Source of the DNA: Acidobacteriota bacterium
Lineage (GTDB): Bacteria > Acidobacteriota > Blastocatellia > HR10
Assembly: GCA_030550025.1 (NCBI GenBank)
Contig: JAUQQC010000017.1
Coordinates: 1 to 46,730, forward strand
Length of the DNA stretch: 46,730 bases
Direction of reading: 5' to 3'
The translations under genes and the position numbers were made by a program. The first letter of the stretch is position 1, and every line of letters begins with the position of its first letter. The notes beneath the pieces were generated by a model. It had not been told where the DNA came from, searched no databases, and saw only the letters and a list, made by a program, of their open reading frames with translations. Shown one piece after another: positions 37,649 through 46,550 of this stretch.

Positions 37649-39193
37649 ATGTGGGTGGGCGTTTGGCTCATCGTTATTTTCGCTCTCGGCGGAGGATGGC
37701 TTCCGGCCCAGGAGCGCGTCCCATTGGTCGAGGGGCCATACAATCGGCTCGTCATTCGCGGGGCGATGGTGATTGATGGAACGGGCGCGCCGCCGTCGGG
37801 GCCGGTGGACATCGTCATCGAGAAGAACGTGATCACCGAGATCATCCCCGTTGATCCCGTCTCCCTAGCACGTCGAGGTCCGGGCTTTCAACGCCCGACT
37901 GGAGATCGGGTCATCGAGGGGGAAAATCTCTACGTGATGCCGGGGATCGTGGATCTACACACGCACATCTCCGATCGCGTGCCGATGGAATACGTCTTCA
38001 AGCTCTGGCTCGGCCATGGGGTGACCAGCGTGCGCGTCTTCTCAATCGGTTCTCAGAGCCCTGAGGAGATGGCTGCCGAAAAACGGCGCCTCGCCGCGCC
38101 TCAGGCGATTGCTCCGCGCCTGTACATCTATCCCTTCTGGCGAGGGAGCGATCCGCGCCTCGCCGATTCGGAAGGAGCGCGCGCGCTCGTACGAGAATGG
38201 AAGGCCAAGGGCATTGACGGCATTAAGATCTCCGGCAAGCCGGGGCTTTATCCGGACGTGCTGAAGGCCATCTGCGACGAAGCTCGAAAACAGGGCATGG
38301 GGGTGGCTGTGCATATTGGGCAAGATGGCGTCGTGCCGATGAACGCTCTGGAAGTCGCGCGCGCCGGAGCGACGACGATCGAGCACCATTACGGCTATGC
38401 CGAAGCCGCGTTCTCTAATCAAACGGTGCAGGACCTCCCGGCGCAATACAACTATCTCGATGAGCCGGCTCGCTTTCGCTACACAGCCAAGGTCTGGTTG
38501 GAGACGGACCTGGAGAAGCTCATGACGTGGGTCGTCCCGGAGCTCTTGAAGATCGCCCAAGAGACGGGCTTCGTCATGGATCCGACGTTCGCCGTCTACG
38601 AGGCGAATCGGGACCTCATGCGGGTACAGACCTTATCTTGGCACGAGCGGTTCACATTGCCCGTGTTGATGGATTACTGGCGGCCCAATCCTCGCCATCA
38701 CGGAGCGTATCATTACGCATGGACGAGCGGGGACGAAGCCGTGTGGGATCGCATGTACCGCCGCTGGCTCGAATTCGTCAACATGTACAAGAATCGAGGT
38801 GGGCGTGTCGCCGTTGGTTCGGATGCGGGTTCGGCTTATCACCTATACGGATTCGGCACGATTCGTGAGCTCGAGATGCTGGAGCGGGCTGGCTTTCATC
38901 CTCTGGAGGTCATTCGGTCGGCGACGCTAGAAGGGGCGCGGGCCTTGGGCGAGGCTCGGCTGGGCATCATTCGACCGGGATACTTGGCCGACGTGCTCGT
39001 CTTGGAGGAAAATCCGCTGGCGGATTTTAAGGTCCTCTATGGCACTGGTGTCACCCGCTTCACCTCCGACGGTCGGGCATTTCAGAGACACGGTTTGAAG
39101 TATACGATCCGGGATGGCGTGGTCTTCGATGCGCGCGCCTTACTGCGAGAAGTGGAGGAGATGGTCCGTCAGGCCAAGGCCCGGAAGCCGTAG
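37649..39193 (+). CDS. Exported amidohydrolase (imidazolonepropionase/dipeptidase-like)
   Basis: 514 residues. A signal peptide (about 1-20, WVGVWLIVIFALGGGWLPAQ) directs it out of the cytoplasm. The amidohydrolase fold shows the strand-1 metal site DLHTHISD, then HIGQDG and TIEHHYGYAE for strands 5 and 6, and SDAGSAYHLYG with the strand-8 Asp. The C-terminal GIIRPGYLADVLVLEENPLAD is the classic closing of imidazolonepropionase-like members. The carbamylated lysine is probably IKISGKPG. GGGGGGAGAG precedes ATG 37649. It is 115 bases downstream of the TonB receptor and may act on what that receptor brings in. Substrate unknown; a cyclic amide or dipeptide is typical. Confidence 0.87.
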   Translation: MWVGVWLIVIFALGGGWLPAQERVPLVEGPYNRLVIRGAMVIDGTGAPPSGPVDIVIEKNVITEIIPVDPVSLARRGPGFQRPTGDRVIEGENLYVMPGIVDLHTHISDRVPMEYVFKLWLGHGVTSVRVFSIGSQSPEEMAAEKRRLAAPQAIAPRLYIYPFWRGSDPRLADSEGARALVREWKAKGIDGIKISGKPGLYPDVLKAICDEARKQGMGVAVHIGQDGVVPMNALEVARAGATTIEHHYGYAEAAFSNQTVQDLPAQYNYLDEPARFRYTAKVWLETDLEKLMTWVVPELLKIAQETGFVMDPTFAVYEANRDLMRVQTLSWHERFTLPVLMDYWRPNPRHHGAYHYAWTSGDEAVWDRMYRRWLEFVNMYKNRGGRVAVGSDAGSAYHLYGFGTIRELEMLERAGFHPLEVIRSATLEGARALGEARLGIIRPGYLADVLVLEENPLADFKVLYGTGVTRFTSDGRAFQRHGLKYTIRDGVVFDARALLREVEEMVRQAKARKP

Positions 39194-39277
39194 CGGGCAT
39201 TCCTTGCGGAAGCAGTGAGCGGGAGGAAGCGGGCTTCCCGGGAGACTCCGCTTGACCGAAGGGCGGTGCTTCCGGCA

Positions 39278-39306
39278 TTGACTTTTCGTGAGCCTTCGAC
39301 TAAATT
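39278..39306 (+). promoter_or_regulatory. Promoter of tRNA-Gly
   Basis: TTGACT (39278-39283), 17 bases, then TAAATT (39301-39306). The start is predicted about 40 bases before the mature tRNA. A second TTGACA at 39331 is too close to serve. Confidence 0.8.
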
Positions 39307-39351
39307 CTACACTCGCCAAGTGGGCTTTCTTTGACAATGGAGAGACGACGA

Positions 39352-39426
39352 GCGGGCGTGGCGCAACGGTAGCGCATCAGCTTCCCAAGCTGAGTGTTGC
39401 GGGTTCGAATCCCGTCGCCCGCTCCA
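39352..39426 (+). tRNA. tRNA-Gly (anticodon CCC)
   Basis: The acceptor stem GCGGGCG (39352-39358) pairs with CGCCCGC (39416-39422). The anticodon arm TCAGC-TTCCCAA-GCTGA places CCC at 39384-39386. The T arm is GCGGG-TTCGAAT-CCCGT. The encoded CCA ends at 39426, followed by seven T (39427-39433), a probable transcription stop. Confidence 0.95.
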
Positions 39427-39641
39427 TTTTTTTCTGGCGAGATGAGAGGCACTGATCGAGGCGAGCGCGCCTGGGGCGCTTCGCCATGAGCTCCGAATTG
39501 GGAGTATGAGTTCTTCCAGCACCTGAGGGCGATCGTCGTCTGGCCTCGTATCCGGCTCTCAGCGGGGAGGGCCCATTGTGCGTGTATTGCCGTCGTATCG
39601 GAGGGAGTAGTGATGGGGTCGGCTCTGATCTGTAGAGGCTG

Positions 39642-39733
39642 TGGTGCCGGAGGTCGGAGTCGAACCGACACGGCCGTCTCAAGCGGCCACCAGATTTTGA
39701 GTCTGGCGCGTCTGCCAATTCCGCCACTCCGGC
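39642..39733 (-). tRNA. tRNA-Leu (anticodon CAA)
   Basis: The minus-strand acceptor GCCGGAG (39727-39733) pairs with CTCCGGC (39646-39652), then A and an encoded CCA at 39642. The anticodon arm CCAGA-CTCAAAA-TCTGG gives CAA. A long variable arm (TGGCCGCTTGAGACGGCC) is typical of class II leucine tRNAs. The T arm contains GGTTCGACTCC. Confidence 0.94.
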
Positions 39734-39744
39734 CCGCAGGCGGC

Positions 39745-39774
39745 ATTCTAGCGAGAAGGTGCGCGCCGCGTCAA
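39745..39774 (-). promoter_or_regulatory. Promoter of tRNA-Leu
   Basis: On the minus strand TTGACG (39769-39774), 18 bases, then TAGAAT (39745-39750). Initiation is predicted a few bases before the mature tRNA. Confidence 0.7.
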
Positions 39775-39884
39775 GCGACGCAGCTGCTGTCACCCCTACT
39801 TTCAAAGCCATTCCCTCGGGAGACGCTTTCGGTGCCCCCCTCTTCTGATGTCCACTAAGGCAAGGACCCACGTGTTGAGGTCGC

Positions 39885-41495
39885 TCACACGGATTCGCAG
39901 TATTCACCGAAGACGCGGCGGAGACAGTCGCTGATCTCCCCGAGCGTCGCGTACGCTTCGACGGCGCGGATGATGAAGGGCATGAGGTTCTCAGTTGAAC
40001 GAGCGGCCTCCTCTAGCTCGGCGAGCGCCCTGTGCACAGCCATCGGATCGCGCTCGGCCTTGATCCGATGTAGGGCCTCAATCTGCGCGCGTTCGATCTC
40101 CGGATCAATGCGAAGGACGGGGATCGGGCGTTCTTCCGGGAGGACGAATCGGTTCACGCCGACGACGATCTGCTCGCCCGATTCGACAGCGCGCTGATAC
40201 GCATACGCGGACTCGTGAATCTCCTTCTGCACCCATCCGATTTCGATGGCGCGCAGCATCCCGCCCAGCGCTTCGATGCGCTCCAGATACTCGAAGACGC
40301 GCCGCTCGATCTCATTGGTGAGACTCTCGATGGCATAGGCGCCGCCGAGTGGATCCACCGTATCGGCGACACCCGATTCGTAGGCGATGACCTGCTGTGT
40401 GCGGAGCGCCAGCAGGGCCGATTCTTCCGTCGGTAAGCCCAAAGCTTCATCCCGTGCGTTGCAATGGAGCGATTGCGCGCCGCCCAACACGGCGGCTAGC
40501 GCTTGCAGCGTGACGCGGATCACGTTGACCTCGGGCTGCTGCGCCGTGAGCGTCGAGCCAGCCGTCTGTGCGTGGAATCGAAGCATCATCGAGCGCGGAT
40601 CTTGCGCTCGGAAGCGCTCTCGCATCAGGCGCGCCCAGATCCGTCGGGCCGCGCGAAACTTCGCCACCTCTTCGAGAAAGTGATTGTGCACGTTGAAGAA
40701 GAAGCTGAGGCGAGGGGCGAACTCATCGACGGCGAGGCCGCGCTCCAAGGCTGCCCGTACATAGGTGATGGCGTTGCCAAAGGTGAAGGCCAGCTCCTGC
40801 ACGGCCGTCGCTCCAGCCTCGCGAATGTGATAGCCGGAGATAGAGATCACATTCCACTTCGGGACCAAGCGCGAGCAGAACTCGAAGATGTCCGTGCAGA
40901 GGCGCAAGCTCGGCCCGGGCGGATAGATGTAGGTCCCGCGCGCGATGTACTCCTTCAGGATGTCATTTTGAACCGTCCCGCTCACCTGATCCCAGGCGAC
41001 GCCTTGCTTGCGCGCGACGACCAAGTACATGGCCAGGAGAATCGGTGCCGTCGCATTGATCGTCATCGAGGTCGAGACGCGGTCCAAGGGGATGCCGTCA
41101 AAGAGCATCTCCATATCGGCGAGCGTATCAATGGCTACGCCGACTTTCCCGACCTCGCCATGCGCGAGCGGGTGATCCGAATCGTAGCCCATCTGCGTGG
41201 GGAGGTCGAACGCCACGCTGAGTCCTGTTTGCCCTTGTTCCAGAAGGTACCGATAGCGGCGGTTGGACTCGCGAGCCGTCGCGTATCCGGCGTATTGGCG
41301 CATCGTCCACAAGCGCCCTCGGTACATGCTCGGGTAGACACCGCGCGTGAAGGGGTAAGCTCCCGGCTCGCCTAAGTCGCGCTCGGGATCGAACCCGGCG
41401 AGGTCGCTCGCCCGATAGACGGCCTTCAGCTCAATATGCGAGGGAGTTTCAAATCGCGCTTTTCGCTCCGTGCTCTTCGTGCTCGTTGGTTCCAT
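39885..41495 (-). CDS. Methylmalonyl-CoA mutase, large (catalytic) subunit
   Basis: 536 residues: the substrate-binding barrel of a B12 mutase without the cobalamin-binding tail, so it needs a separate small subunit not in this window. It interconverts methylmalonyl- and succinyl-CoA in propionate metabolism. Landmarks are [60 protein letters not shown] and [18 protein letters not shown], with NALTH-like [15 protein letters not shown]. The SMY tyrosine and the arginine after PPGPSL fit methylmalonyl rather than isobutyryl mutases, which have Phe and Gln there. ATG 41495 follows GAGGGAGAGCG. It lies 36 bases after the lipoprotein gene. Confidence 0.88.
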   Translation of the reverse strand: MEPTSTKSTERKARFETPSHIELKAVYRASDLAGFDPERDLGEPGAYPFTRGVYPSMYRGRLWTMRQYAGYATARESNRRYRYLLEQGQTGLSVAFDLPTQMGYDSDHPLAHGEVGKVGVAIDTLADMEMLFDGIPLDRVSTSMTINATAPILLAMYLVVARKQGVAWDQVSGTVQNDILKEYIARGTYIYPPGPSLRLCTDIFEFCSRLVPKWNVISISGYHIREAGATAVQELAFTFGNAITYVRAALERGLAVDEFAPRLSFFFNVHNHFLEEVAKFRAARRIWARLMRERFRAQDPRSMMLRFHAQTAGSTLTAQQPEVNVIRVTLQALAAVLGGAQSLHCNARDEALGLPTEESALLALRTQQVIAYESGVADTVDPLGGAYAIESLTNEIERRVFEYLERIEALGGMLRAIEIGWVQKEIHESAYAYQRAVESGEQIVVGVNRFVLPEERPIPVLRIDPEIERAQIEALHRIKAERDPMAVHRALAELEEAARSTENLMPFIIRAVEAYATLGEISDCLRRVFGEYCESV

Positions 41496-41531
41496 CGTCG
41501 CTCTCCCTCACGATCTTCGGAGCTTTCGATT

Positions 41532-43133
41532 TTACGGCACGTCCACCTCTTTCAGGAAGTGGAAGTCGCCGGATGTGGGGATCGCCAGGACGCGCACGCG
41601 CGGGTTCATCAACGCGACGTTGGCTGGGTACCAGAGGAAGATCCATGGCGCGTCCTCGGCCAGAATCTCCTGAATGCGCGCGTAGAGCGCGTGCTGCTCG
41701 GCGCGATCGCTCGTGGCCTCGGCGCGCTCGATCAGGGCGTCCAGTTGCGGATTCCGATAGCGGGCGCGGTTGAGAAAACCCGTTCGTTCGGATTCCCGGA
41801 TCGTCGGATCATTTGGAATCGAGCGGGAACCGAAGGCCGCTTTGAAGATATCCGTGAACTGGTTCGCTCCGATTTGGCGAAGGAAGAAGAGTTGGAAGTT
41901 TCCTGTGTTGATGTCGTTCAAAAACGTCTGGAACTCGAAGGACTGGATGTGGAGCTCGATGCCAATAGCGCGCAGTTGTTCTTGCAGGGCTGTGGCGATC
42001 TTTCGGGGGTGTTCGGCCGAGGACGTCTTCAGCGTGAGGCGGAAGCGCGGCTGCGGACCTTCGCCATCGGGATCGCGATATCCGGCTTCGTCCAGGAGGC
42101 GACGGGCGCGCGCCGGATCATACTCGTAGGTCCTCACGGTCTCATGGTAAGCCCAATGCGTCGGGGGGAGGACGCTCTTGGCCAGTCGGGCTTGTCCGCG
42201 CAACAAATTCGTGATGATCGCTTGGCGATCGATCCCGTAGGCGAGCGCCTGCCGTACGCGGCGGTCTCGAAGCACAGGATCGGTCGTGTTGATCCCGATA
42301 TATTCGAGCGCCGCGCCATCGGAGATCACGACCCGAAGCCGTCGGCTCGCTTGTTGCTCCGCCACGAAGTCGGGCGAGAGTTGCGCATTCACGGCGAGAT
42401 GGACCGTTCCTCCCAGAAGCTCCAAAGCGAGCGTCGTCGGATCGCGCACGATCTTCACCCGCAGTCGCCGGATGCGCGGCGCACCCCGGAAATGCTCCGG
42501 AAAGGCGAGCAGTTCCACCTCTTGGTTCTCCACATATCGCACGAACCGAAAGGGGCCGGTTCCGATCGGCTGCCGCGCGACCGTCTCCCCCGAATTCTCG
42601 GGAATGATGCCGATGGCGATCAGGTCCACGAGCAATCCGCGATACGGCTCACGACAGCGAAAGACGACCGTATGCGCATCCACCGGCTCGACGCGTTCGA
42701 GTTTACTGAGCGCCGCCCGCTTCGGAGAATCGAACGTGGGGGCGATCAGGGTATTGAACGTGTAGGCGACATCGCGTGCCGTCAGCTCTCGGCCATTGTG
42801 GAATCGCACGCCGCGGCGGAGGCGGAACGTGTAGAGAGTGAAGTCCTCCGAGATCTCCCATGATTCGGCCAGCTCCGGGACGATCTCGAATCGCTCATCC
42901 TTCTGCGTGAGCGTGTTGAAAAGGAGCTGTTGCAGGCGCGCGGTCACGGCATTGGTGGGGCCGCGCGGATCGAAGGTCAATGGAGGCGCTTCGAGGGCGA
43001 GGACGAGCGTGTGTGCGTCTTCCTGGCGGCGGCATCCCGGCAGGGGGAGAAATCCGAGGAGGACGAGCATCGCGCTCATCCCACATCGCCACCGGCGCCG
43101 CACACCGGTCCTCACCTCGCGTTCGGCTCTCAT
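41532..43133 (-). CDS. Solute-binding lipoprotein (ABC family 5, peptide/nickel type)
   Basis: 533 residues. An Arg-rich N-terminus and hydrophobic segment end in a lipobox, LPLPGC (Cys34), so it should be lipid-anchored. LVLALEAPPLTFDPRGPTNA and TLTQKDERFEIVPELAESW are typical of SBP_bac_5, as are YTFRLRRGVRFHNGRELTA and PIGTGPFRFV. Family members bind peptides, nickel-chelates or other solutes for ABC import. No permease or ATPase gene is in the window. The ATG at 43133 overlaps the previous stop as ATGA. ATG at GMSAML is an alternative but would lose the charged N-terminus. Confidence 0.85.
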   Translation of the reverse strand: MRAEREVRTGVRRRWRCGMSAMLVLLGFLPLPGCRRQEDAHTLVLALEAPPLTFDPRGPTNAVTARLQQLLFNTLTQKDERFEIVPELAESWEISEDFTLYTFRLRRGVRFHNGRELTARDVAYTFNTLIAPTFDSPKRAALSKLERVEPVDAHTVVFRCREPYRGLLVDLIAIGIIPENSGETVARQPIGTGPFRFVRYVENQEVELLAFPEHFRGAPRIRRLRVKIVRDPTTLALELLGGTVHLAVNAQLSPDFVAEQQASRRLRVVISDGAALEYIGINTTDPVLRDRRVRQALAYGIDRQAIITNLLRGQARLAKSVLPPTHWAYHETVRTYEYDPARARRLLDEAGYRDPDGEGPQPRFRLTLKTSSAEHPRKIATALQEQLRAIGIELHIQSFEFQTFLNDINTGNFQLFFLRQIGANQFTDIFKAAFGSRSIPNDPTIRESERTGFLNRARYRNPQLDALIERAEATSDRAEQHALYARIQEILAEDAPWIFLWYPANVALMNPRVRVLAIPTSGDFHFLKEVDVP

Positions 43134-44812
43134 TGGGAAGCTTCCGCCAAGATGCGTGTGAATCGTGTGAGCGCGCCGAAAAGGGAAGATTCCGGAGTCC
43201 CCGAGCGAATCGTCAGAAGCGCGTCCAGAAGGATGAGGGAGCCGAGCGCTGCCGTGAGCGTCCCTTTCAGGCCGAAGGGATCGCGGACGCCGAATCCGGC
43301 CAGCAGTTGAGGAGGGAAGCCTTCGACCGCAGGCGCGTCGGCGACAAGCGGCCGCAGCCACGGCAGGCGAAAGGCCGCGCGCGTCGCATAGATGCCGAGC
43401 GCCGCCTGCGGCGCTCGCTCGCGCATCCAGCGCGCGAATTCCGGCGTGCGCCCGAGGACTCGACCGCGTTCGCGCTCCTCCAGAAGCCGCTTCGCGCGTT
43501 CGGTACGAGCGACAATGGCTTCTGCATTGGTGACCGCGACCGAAGCCTCATCCGTGAGGGGGTAAATCGTGTGCGACTTGTAGGCGATGGGAGATTGCCC
43601 TTGCCGCGCCGCGACTTTCTCCAAAACGGTGCGCAGAAGATCCGGATTTCGCACCGAGAGAACGAGGTCGCGCTCCGGATCAGCCGATGGAGACCACGCG
43701 ATGGCCAACTCAGTTCCGAGCGCGGCCAACAATTCGTCTTTAATGCGGAACCCAAGCTGCGTCTCCAATAGCGCGATAGCGGCTTCCGGCGATTGCCCGC
43801 CGAGTTGAGCCGTGAGCAGCGGTCCGAGCGTCGCCAAGGTGGCCTCGTAGAGGCGCATGAGATCCAGTCCCGCGAAGATCACGAGCGCGGCGTCTTCAGG
43901 GATCGCGTGCGCCGTCGTGAATTCGATGGCCGGCAACTCCGTCAACGCCGCGATCATCGCGTTGTGTCCCCGATCGATGATCACGCATTGTTCTTCGCGA
44001 GCCATGCTCCCATCGAACGCGAGCGAAGAGCCGGCAGCCTTGAAGGCTGAGAGACCGAGGAATTGGAGGATTGGGACTAAAAGCGAGATCGAGCCACCTG
44101 CTGGGCGCGTCGTCAATCGGCCGATCAAATACGGCACGATCCGCTCGAGATTGAGGAAGGCGAAGGCCGTTCCTCCGGCGCATCGCTCGCGAAGGAGGCG
44201 AAAGCCGGACGATTCCGCGAGCTTCGGTCTTGTCGCCTGATCCTCCGTCAGGCGTTCGATGCTCGTCGTTGGTCCGAAAAGGAGCACGCGGCCGAGCCGA
44301 GCGAATCCGATGGGCTCGCCTTGAAGAGCTTGGCTTGCCTGAAGAATCGAAACGGATCGTCCTTCGCGCGGGCGCACCGGACCGAGGCGTTCAAAAGCCG
44401 CGCGCAGACGTTCGACCGCGCGCGTGGCTCTCTCGCTCGAAGCGGCTTCTGCGAGCACGACGGCGCGAAGCGGGTCGGAAGCTTCCGGGACGACGAGCGC
44501 ATATCGAGCGCCCACACCGAGAGCGGCTGCGCCGGAGAGGTCGAGCTGCTCCGCGATCTCGCGAAGATAGTGAGCCAGAGGGAGCGAGGTCCCGACGACG
44601 GCACGCGTCAGCGCACTCTGCCGTATGTCTTCTCGGAATGCCGAGAGATCACGAATGAAGATGGCAGCGACCATGTCTTGTGGGATGAGCGATTCGAGCG
44701 TCGCCGCTTGCCGATGAACGGTTTGCGCGCTTGCCCAACGCCCGACATCGGCTACCGGACCGAACGCGAAAAGTCCGATCAAAAACCTGCTCCAGAAGGC
44801 CCGCACCTTCAT
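43130..44812 (-). CDS. Exported DUF3352-like protein
   Basis: 560 residues with an N-terminal signal sequence (FWSRFLIGLFAFGPVADVG, then WASAQ). The mature part opens with LIPQDMVAAIFIRDLSAFRE, the typical opening of DUF3352 proteins, where a residue pair near DLSAF is conserved. Later segments TAHAIPEDAALVIFAGLDL and NPDLLRTVLEKVAARQGQSP, and the LTDEASVAVTNAEAIVARTE strand, repeat the same domain pattern. The function is unknown; such proteins are often abundant in Acidobacteriota and Planctomycetota. AAAGGGAACGG precedes ATG 44812. It overlaps the lipoprotein gene. Confidence 0.7.
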   Translation of the reverse strand: MKVRAFWSRFLIGLFAFGPVADVGRWASAQTVHRQAATLESLIPQDMVAAIFIRDLSAFREDIRQSALTRAVVGTSLPLAHYLREIAEQLDLSGAAALGVGARYALVVPEASDPLRAVVLAEAASSERATRAVERLRAAFERLGPVRPREGRSVSILQASQALQGEPIGFARLGRVLLFGPTTSIERLTEDQATRPKLAESSGFRLLRERCAGGTAFAFLNLERIVPYLIGRLTTRPAGGSISLLVPILQFLGLSAFKAAGSSLAFDGSMAREEQCVIIDRGHNAMIAALTELPAIEFTTAHAIPEDAALVIFAGLDLMRLYEATLATLGPLLTAQLGGQSPEAAIALLETQLGFRIKDELLAALGTELAIAWSPSADPERDLVLSVRNPDLLRTVLEKVAARQGQSPIAYKSHTIYPLTDEASVAVTNAEAIVARTERAKRLLEERERGRVLGRTPEFARWMRERAPQAALGIYATRAAFRLPWLRPLVADAPAVEGFPPQLLAGFGVRDPFGLKGTLTAALGSLILLDALLTIRSGTPESSLFGALTRFTRILAEASQ

Positions 44813-44823
44813 GTCCGTTCCCT

Positions 44824-45066
44824 TTAATGCTCCCGCCGAATTATATCATGCCATCGGTCGAGGGCCCATTCGCCGCGCGTCCCCAGCTGGAGGAAAGATT
44901 GCGGTAGGTTCATCGGGCGGAGCAGAAGCACGAACGAGCTTCGATGGAAGACCGACTCTCGTTCCACGGGCGTGCCCATAGGCCGCTCTAGCCGATGGGC
45001 AGCGATGGCGCTCTTTGACGCGTGAGAGGCCAGGCCGCGGAAATAGACTGGTGTCCCAAAGTTCAC
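44824..45066 (-). CDS. Small ORF of unknown function (80 aa)
   Basis: I do not recognise this protein. The frame has G/C-biased third positions like its neighbours. Its TAA stop lies 11 bases before the DUF3352-like gene, inside the likely ribosome-binding region, as expected of an operon. GTG 45066 is a guess; the open frame continues to 45198 but would then overlap the regulator. TTG 45093 is another option. The composition is Arg/Leu/Ser-rich with no membrane helix. A TATAAT-like string at 44840-44845 lies inside it and could drive the downstream genes. Confidence 0.4.
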   Translation of the reverse strand: MNFGTPVYFRGLASHASKSAIAAHRLERPMGTPVERESVFHRSSFVLLLRPMNLPQSFLQLGTRGEWALDRWHDIIRREH

Positions 45067-45101
45067 CTTCGGCTCGCCCAGAGCGAGATTCAAATACTCG
45101 C

Positions 45102-46421
45102 TCAGGGACGGCGAATCCCGTAGCGTTTCATCTTCCGCCAGAGGGTCGTGCGATTCATGCCGAGCAATTCTGCGCAGCGCGTGATCTCCCAGTTGCAAGC
45201 TTCCAAAGCAGCACGCAATCGGAGCGGTTCGTTAGTGATCTCAGCAGGCAGTGGTTGTTCGGGCCAGGGTTCGCGAAGGGCAGGTGGCAGGTCGGTGGCA
45301 TGGATCGTCGTCCCTTCGCAGACAATAGCGGCATATTCGAGAGCATTCTTCAGTTCGCGCACATTGCCGGGCCATCGGTAGCGCATCATCGCGCGCAGCG
45401 CATCATGCCCAAGGCGCAGCTCCCGACCCATGGTGCGCTGCAGCTTCTCCAGAAAATGTTCGGCCAGAAGCGGGAGATCTTCCATACGCTCCCGCAGAGG
45501 GGGCAAAAAGATCGGGACGACGTTGAGCCGGAAGAAGAGGTCCTCTCGAAATTGGCGTTCGGCGACGGCAGCGCGCAAATCCGTGTTAGTCGCGGCGATG
45601 ATTCGAACGTCCACGCGGCGCGTTCGCGGATCGCCCAGGCGTTCAAATTCCCCAGTCTCCAAGACGCGCAAGAGCTTGGCTTGCACAGCCGGACCCAACT
45701 CCCCAACTTCGTCCAAAAAGAGCGTCCCCCCATGAGCCAACTCGATGCGCCCTGGTTTATCGGAGGTAGCATCGGTGAACGCCCCGCGCACATGCCCGAA
45801 GAGCTCATCCTCCACTAAAGGATCGGGCAAAGCCGCGCAATTCACTTTGATGAGCGGGCCCTCGGCTCGCGGGCTGTTGAAATGAAGGGCTTCGGCGACC
45901 AGCTCTTTTCCAGTGCCGGTCTCGCCTTGGATCAGGACCGTAGCCGTTGAGTCTTTGAGCAACTCGATGAGCCGATAGACCTGTTGCAGGGCGCGACTTT
46001 TGCCGACGAGGCGGCCAAAGCGTTCCGGCTCGCGGAGCCTCCGCTCCAGCTCGCGCACCTCGGTCACATCGCGGAGGATGCGCAGGGCACCCGTGATCGC
46101 TCCCTTCGGATCGCGCAGGGCGACCGTATGGATGCGGACAATGCGCGTGCGCCCGTCTTTGGTCCGGATCACCGTCTCGAACTCCTCGCAGGGACGCCCG
46201 CTCGTGAAAAGCGCCATCACATCGCAATCCTCCTTACAGTACCGACCGGCGCAGATCTCGAAGCATCGGGCGTTAAGGGCTTCTTCTTTCCGGTATCCGG
46301 TGATGCGGGCAGCCGCTTCATTGAAGCCGACGATCCAGAAGTCCCGATCAATGATCATCACGCCATCCTCCATGGCGTCGAGGATGGCCTGGAGCCGATC
46401 CTCTTGGTGCTGCCCGAACAT
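45102..46421 (-). CDS. Sigma-54-dependent PAS-domain transcriptional activator
   Basis: 439 residues in three parts. A PAS domain (about 10-125) includes ARCFEICAGRYCKEDCDVMA (Cys53, 57, 62, 66; Cys78 follows). The AAA+ domain has Walker A GETGTGKELVAEA, GTLFLDEVGEL as Walker B and the sigma-54 contact loop GAFTDA in place of GAFTGA. YRWPGNVRELKNALEYA is the R-finger/sensor II region. A Fis-type helix-turn-helix ends in ELLGMNRTTLWRKMKRYGI. It should activate sigma-54 promoters in response to a signal sensed by the PAS domain. ATG 46421 follows GGGGAGG. I found no convincing -24/-12 promoter in the window, so the targets are unknown. Confidence 0.92.
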   Translation of the reverse strand: MFGQHQEDRLQAILDAMEDGVMIIDRDFWIVGFNEAAARITGYRKEEALNARCFEICAGRYCKEDCDVMALFTSGRPCEEFETVIRTKDGRTRIVRIHTVALRDPKGAITGALRILRDVTEVRELERRLREPERFGRLVGKSRALQQVYRLIELLKDSTATVLIQGETGTGKELVAEALHFNSPRAEGPLIKVNCAALPDPLVEDELFGHVRGAFTDATSDKPGRIELAHGGTLFLDEVGELGPAVQAKLLRVLETGEFERLGDPRTRRVDVRIIAATNTDLRAAVAERQFREDLFFRLNVVPIFLPPLRERMEDLPLLAEHFLEKLQRTMGRELRLGHDALRAMMRYRWPGNVRELKNALEYAAIVCEGTTIHATDLPPALREPWPEQPLPAEITNEPLRLRAALEACNWEITRCAELLGMNRTTLWRKMKRYGIRRP

Positions 46422-46447
46422 TCCGCGCCTCCCCGCGCGCACGGTCA

Positions 46448-46477
46448 ATTTTAGGTCGGATGCATATGGCGCGACAA
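46448..46477 (-). promoter_or_regulatory. Promoter of the sigma-54 regulator gene
   Basis: On the minus strand TTGTCG (46472-46477), 18 bases, then TAAAAT (46448-46453). A GGGGAGG ribosome site lies shortly downstream. Confidence 0.6.
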
Positions 46478-46550
46478 GGTGTCGTTCCGTAATTCATCGG
46501 CTCTCCCTCGCGCAGCACTGGATCGGGCCGCTCGACTTCGCACGTGAGGC

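Noticed and set aside
39331-39336. TTGACA just before tRNA-Gly
   Set aside because: Only 21 bases from the mature tRNA, leaving no room for a -10 box; the TTGACT-N17-TAAATT promoter upstream is complete.
44840-44845. TATAAT on the minus strand as a firm promoter of the DUF3352-like gene
   Set aside because: No convincing -35, and it lies within the small upstream ORF, so it is recorded only in that entry.
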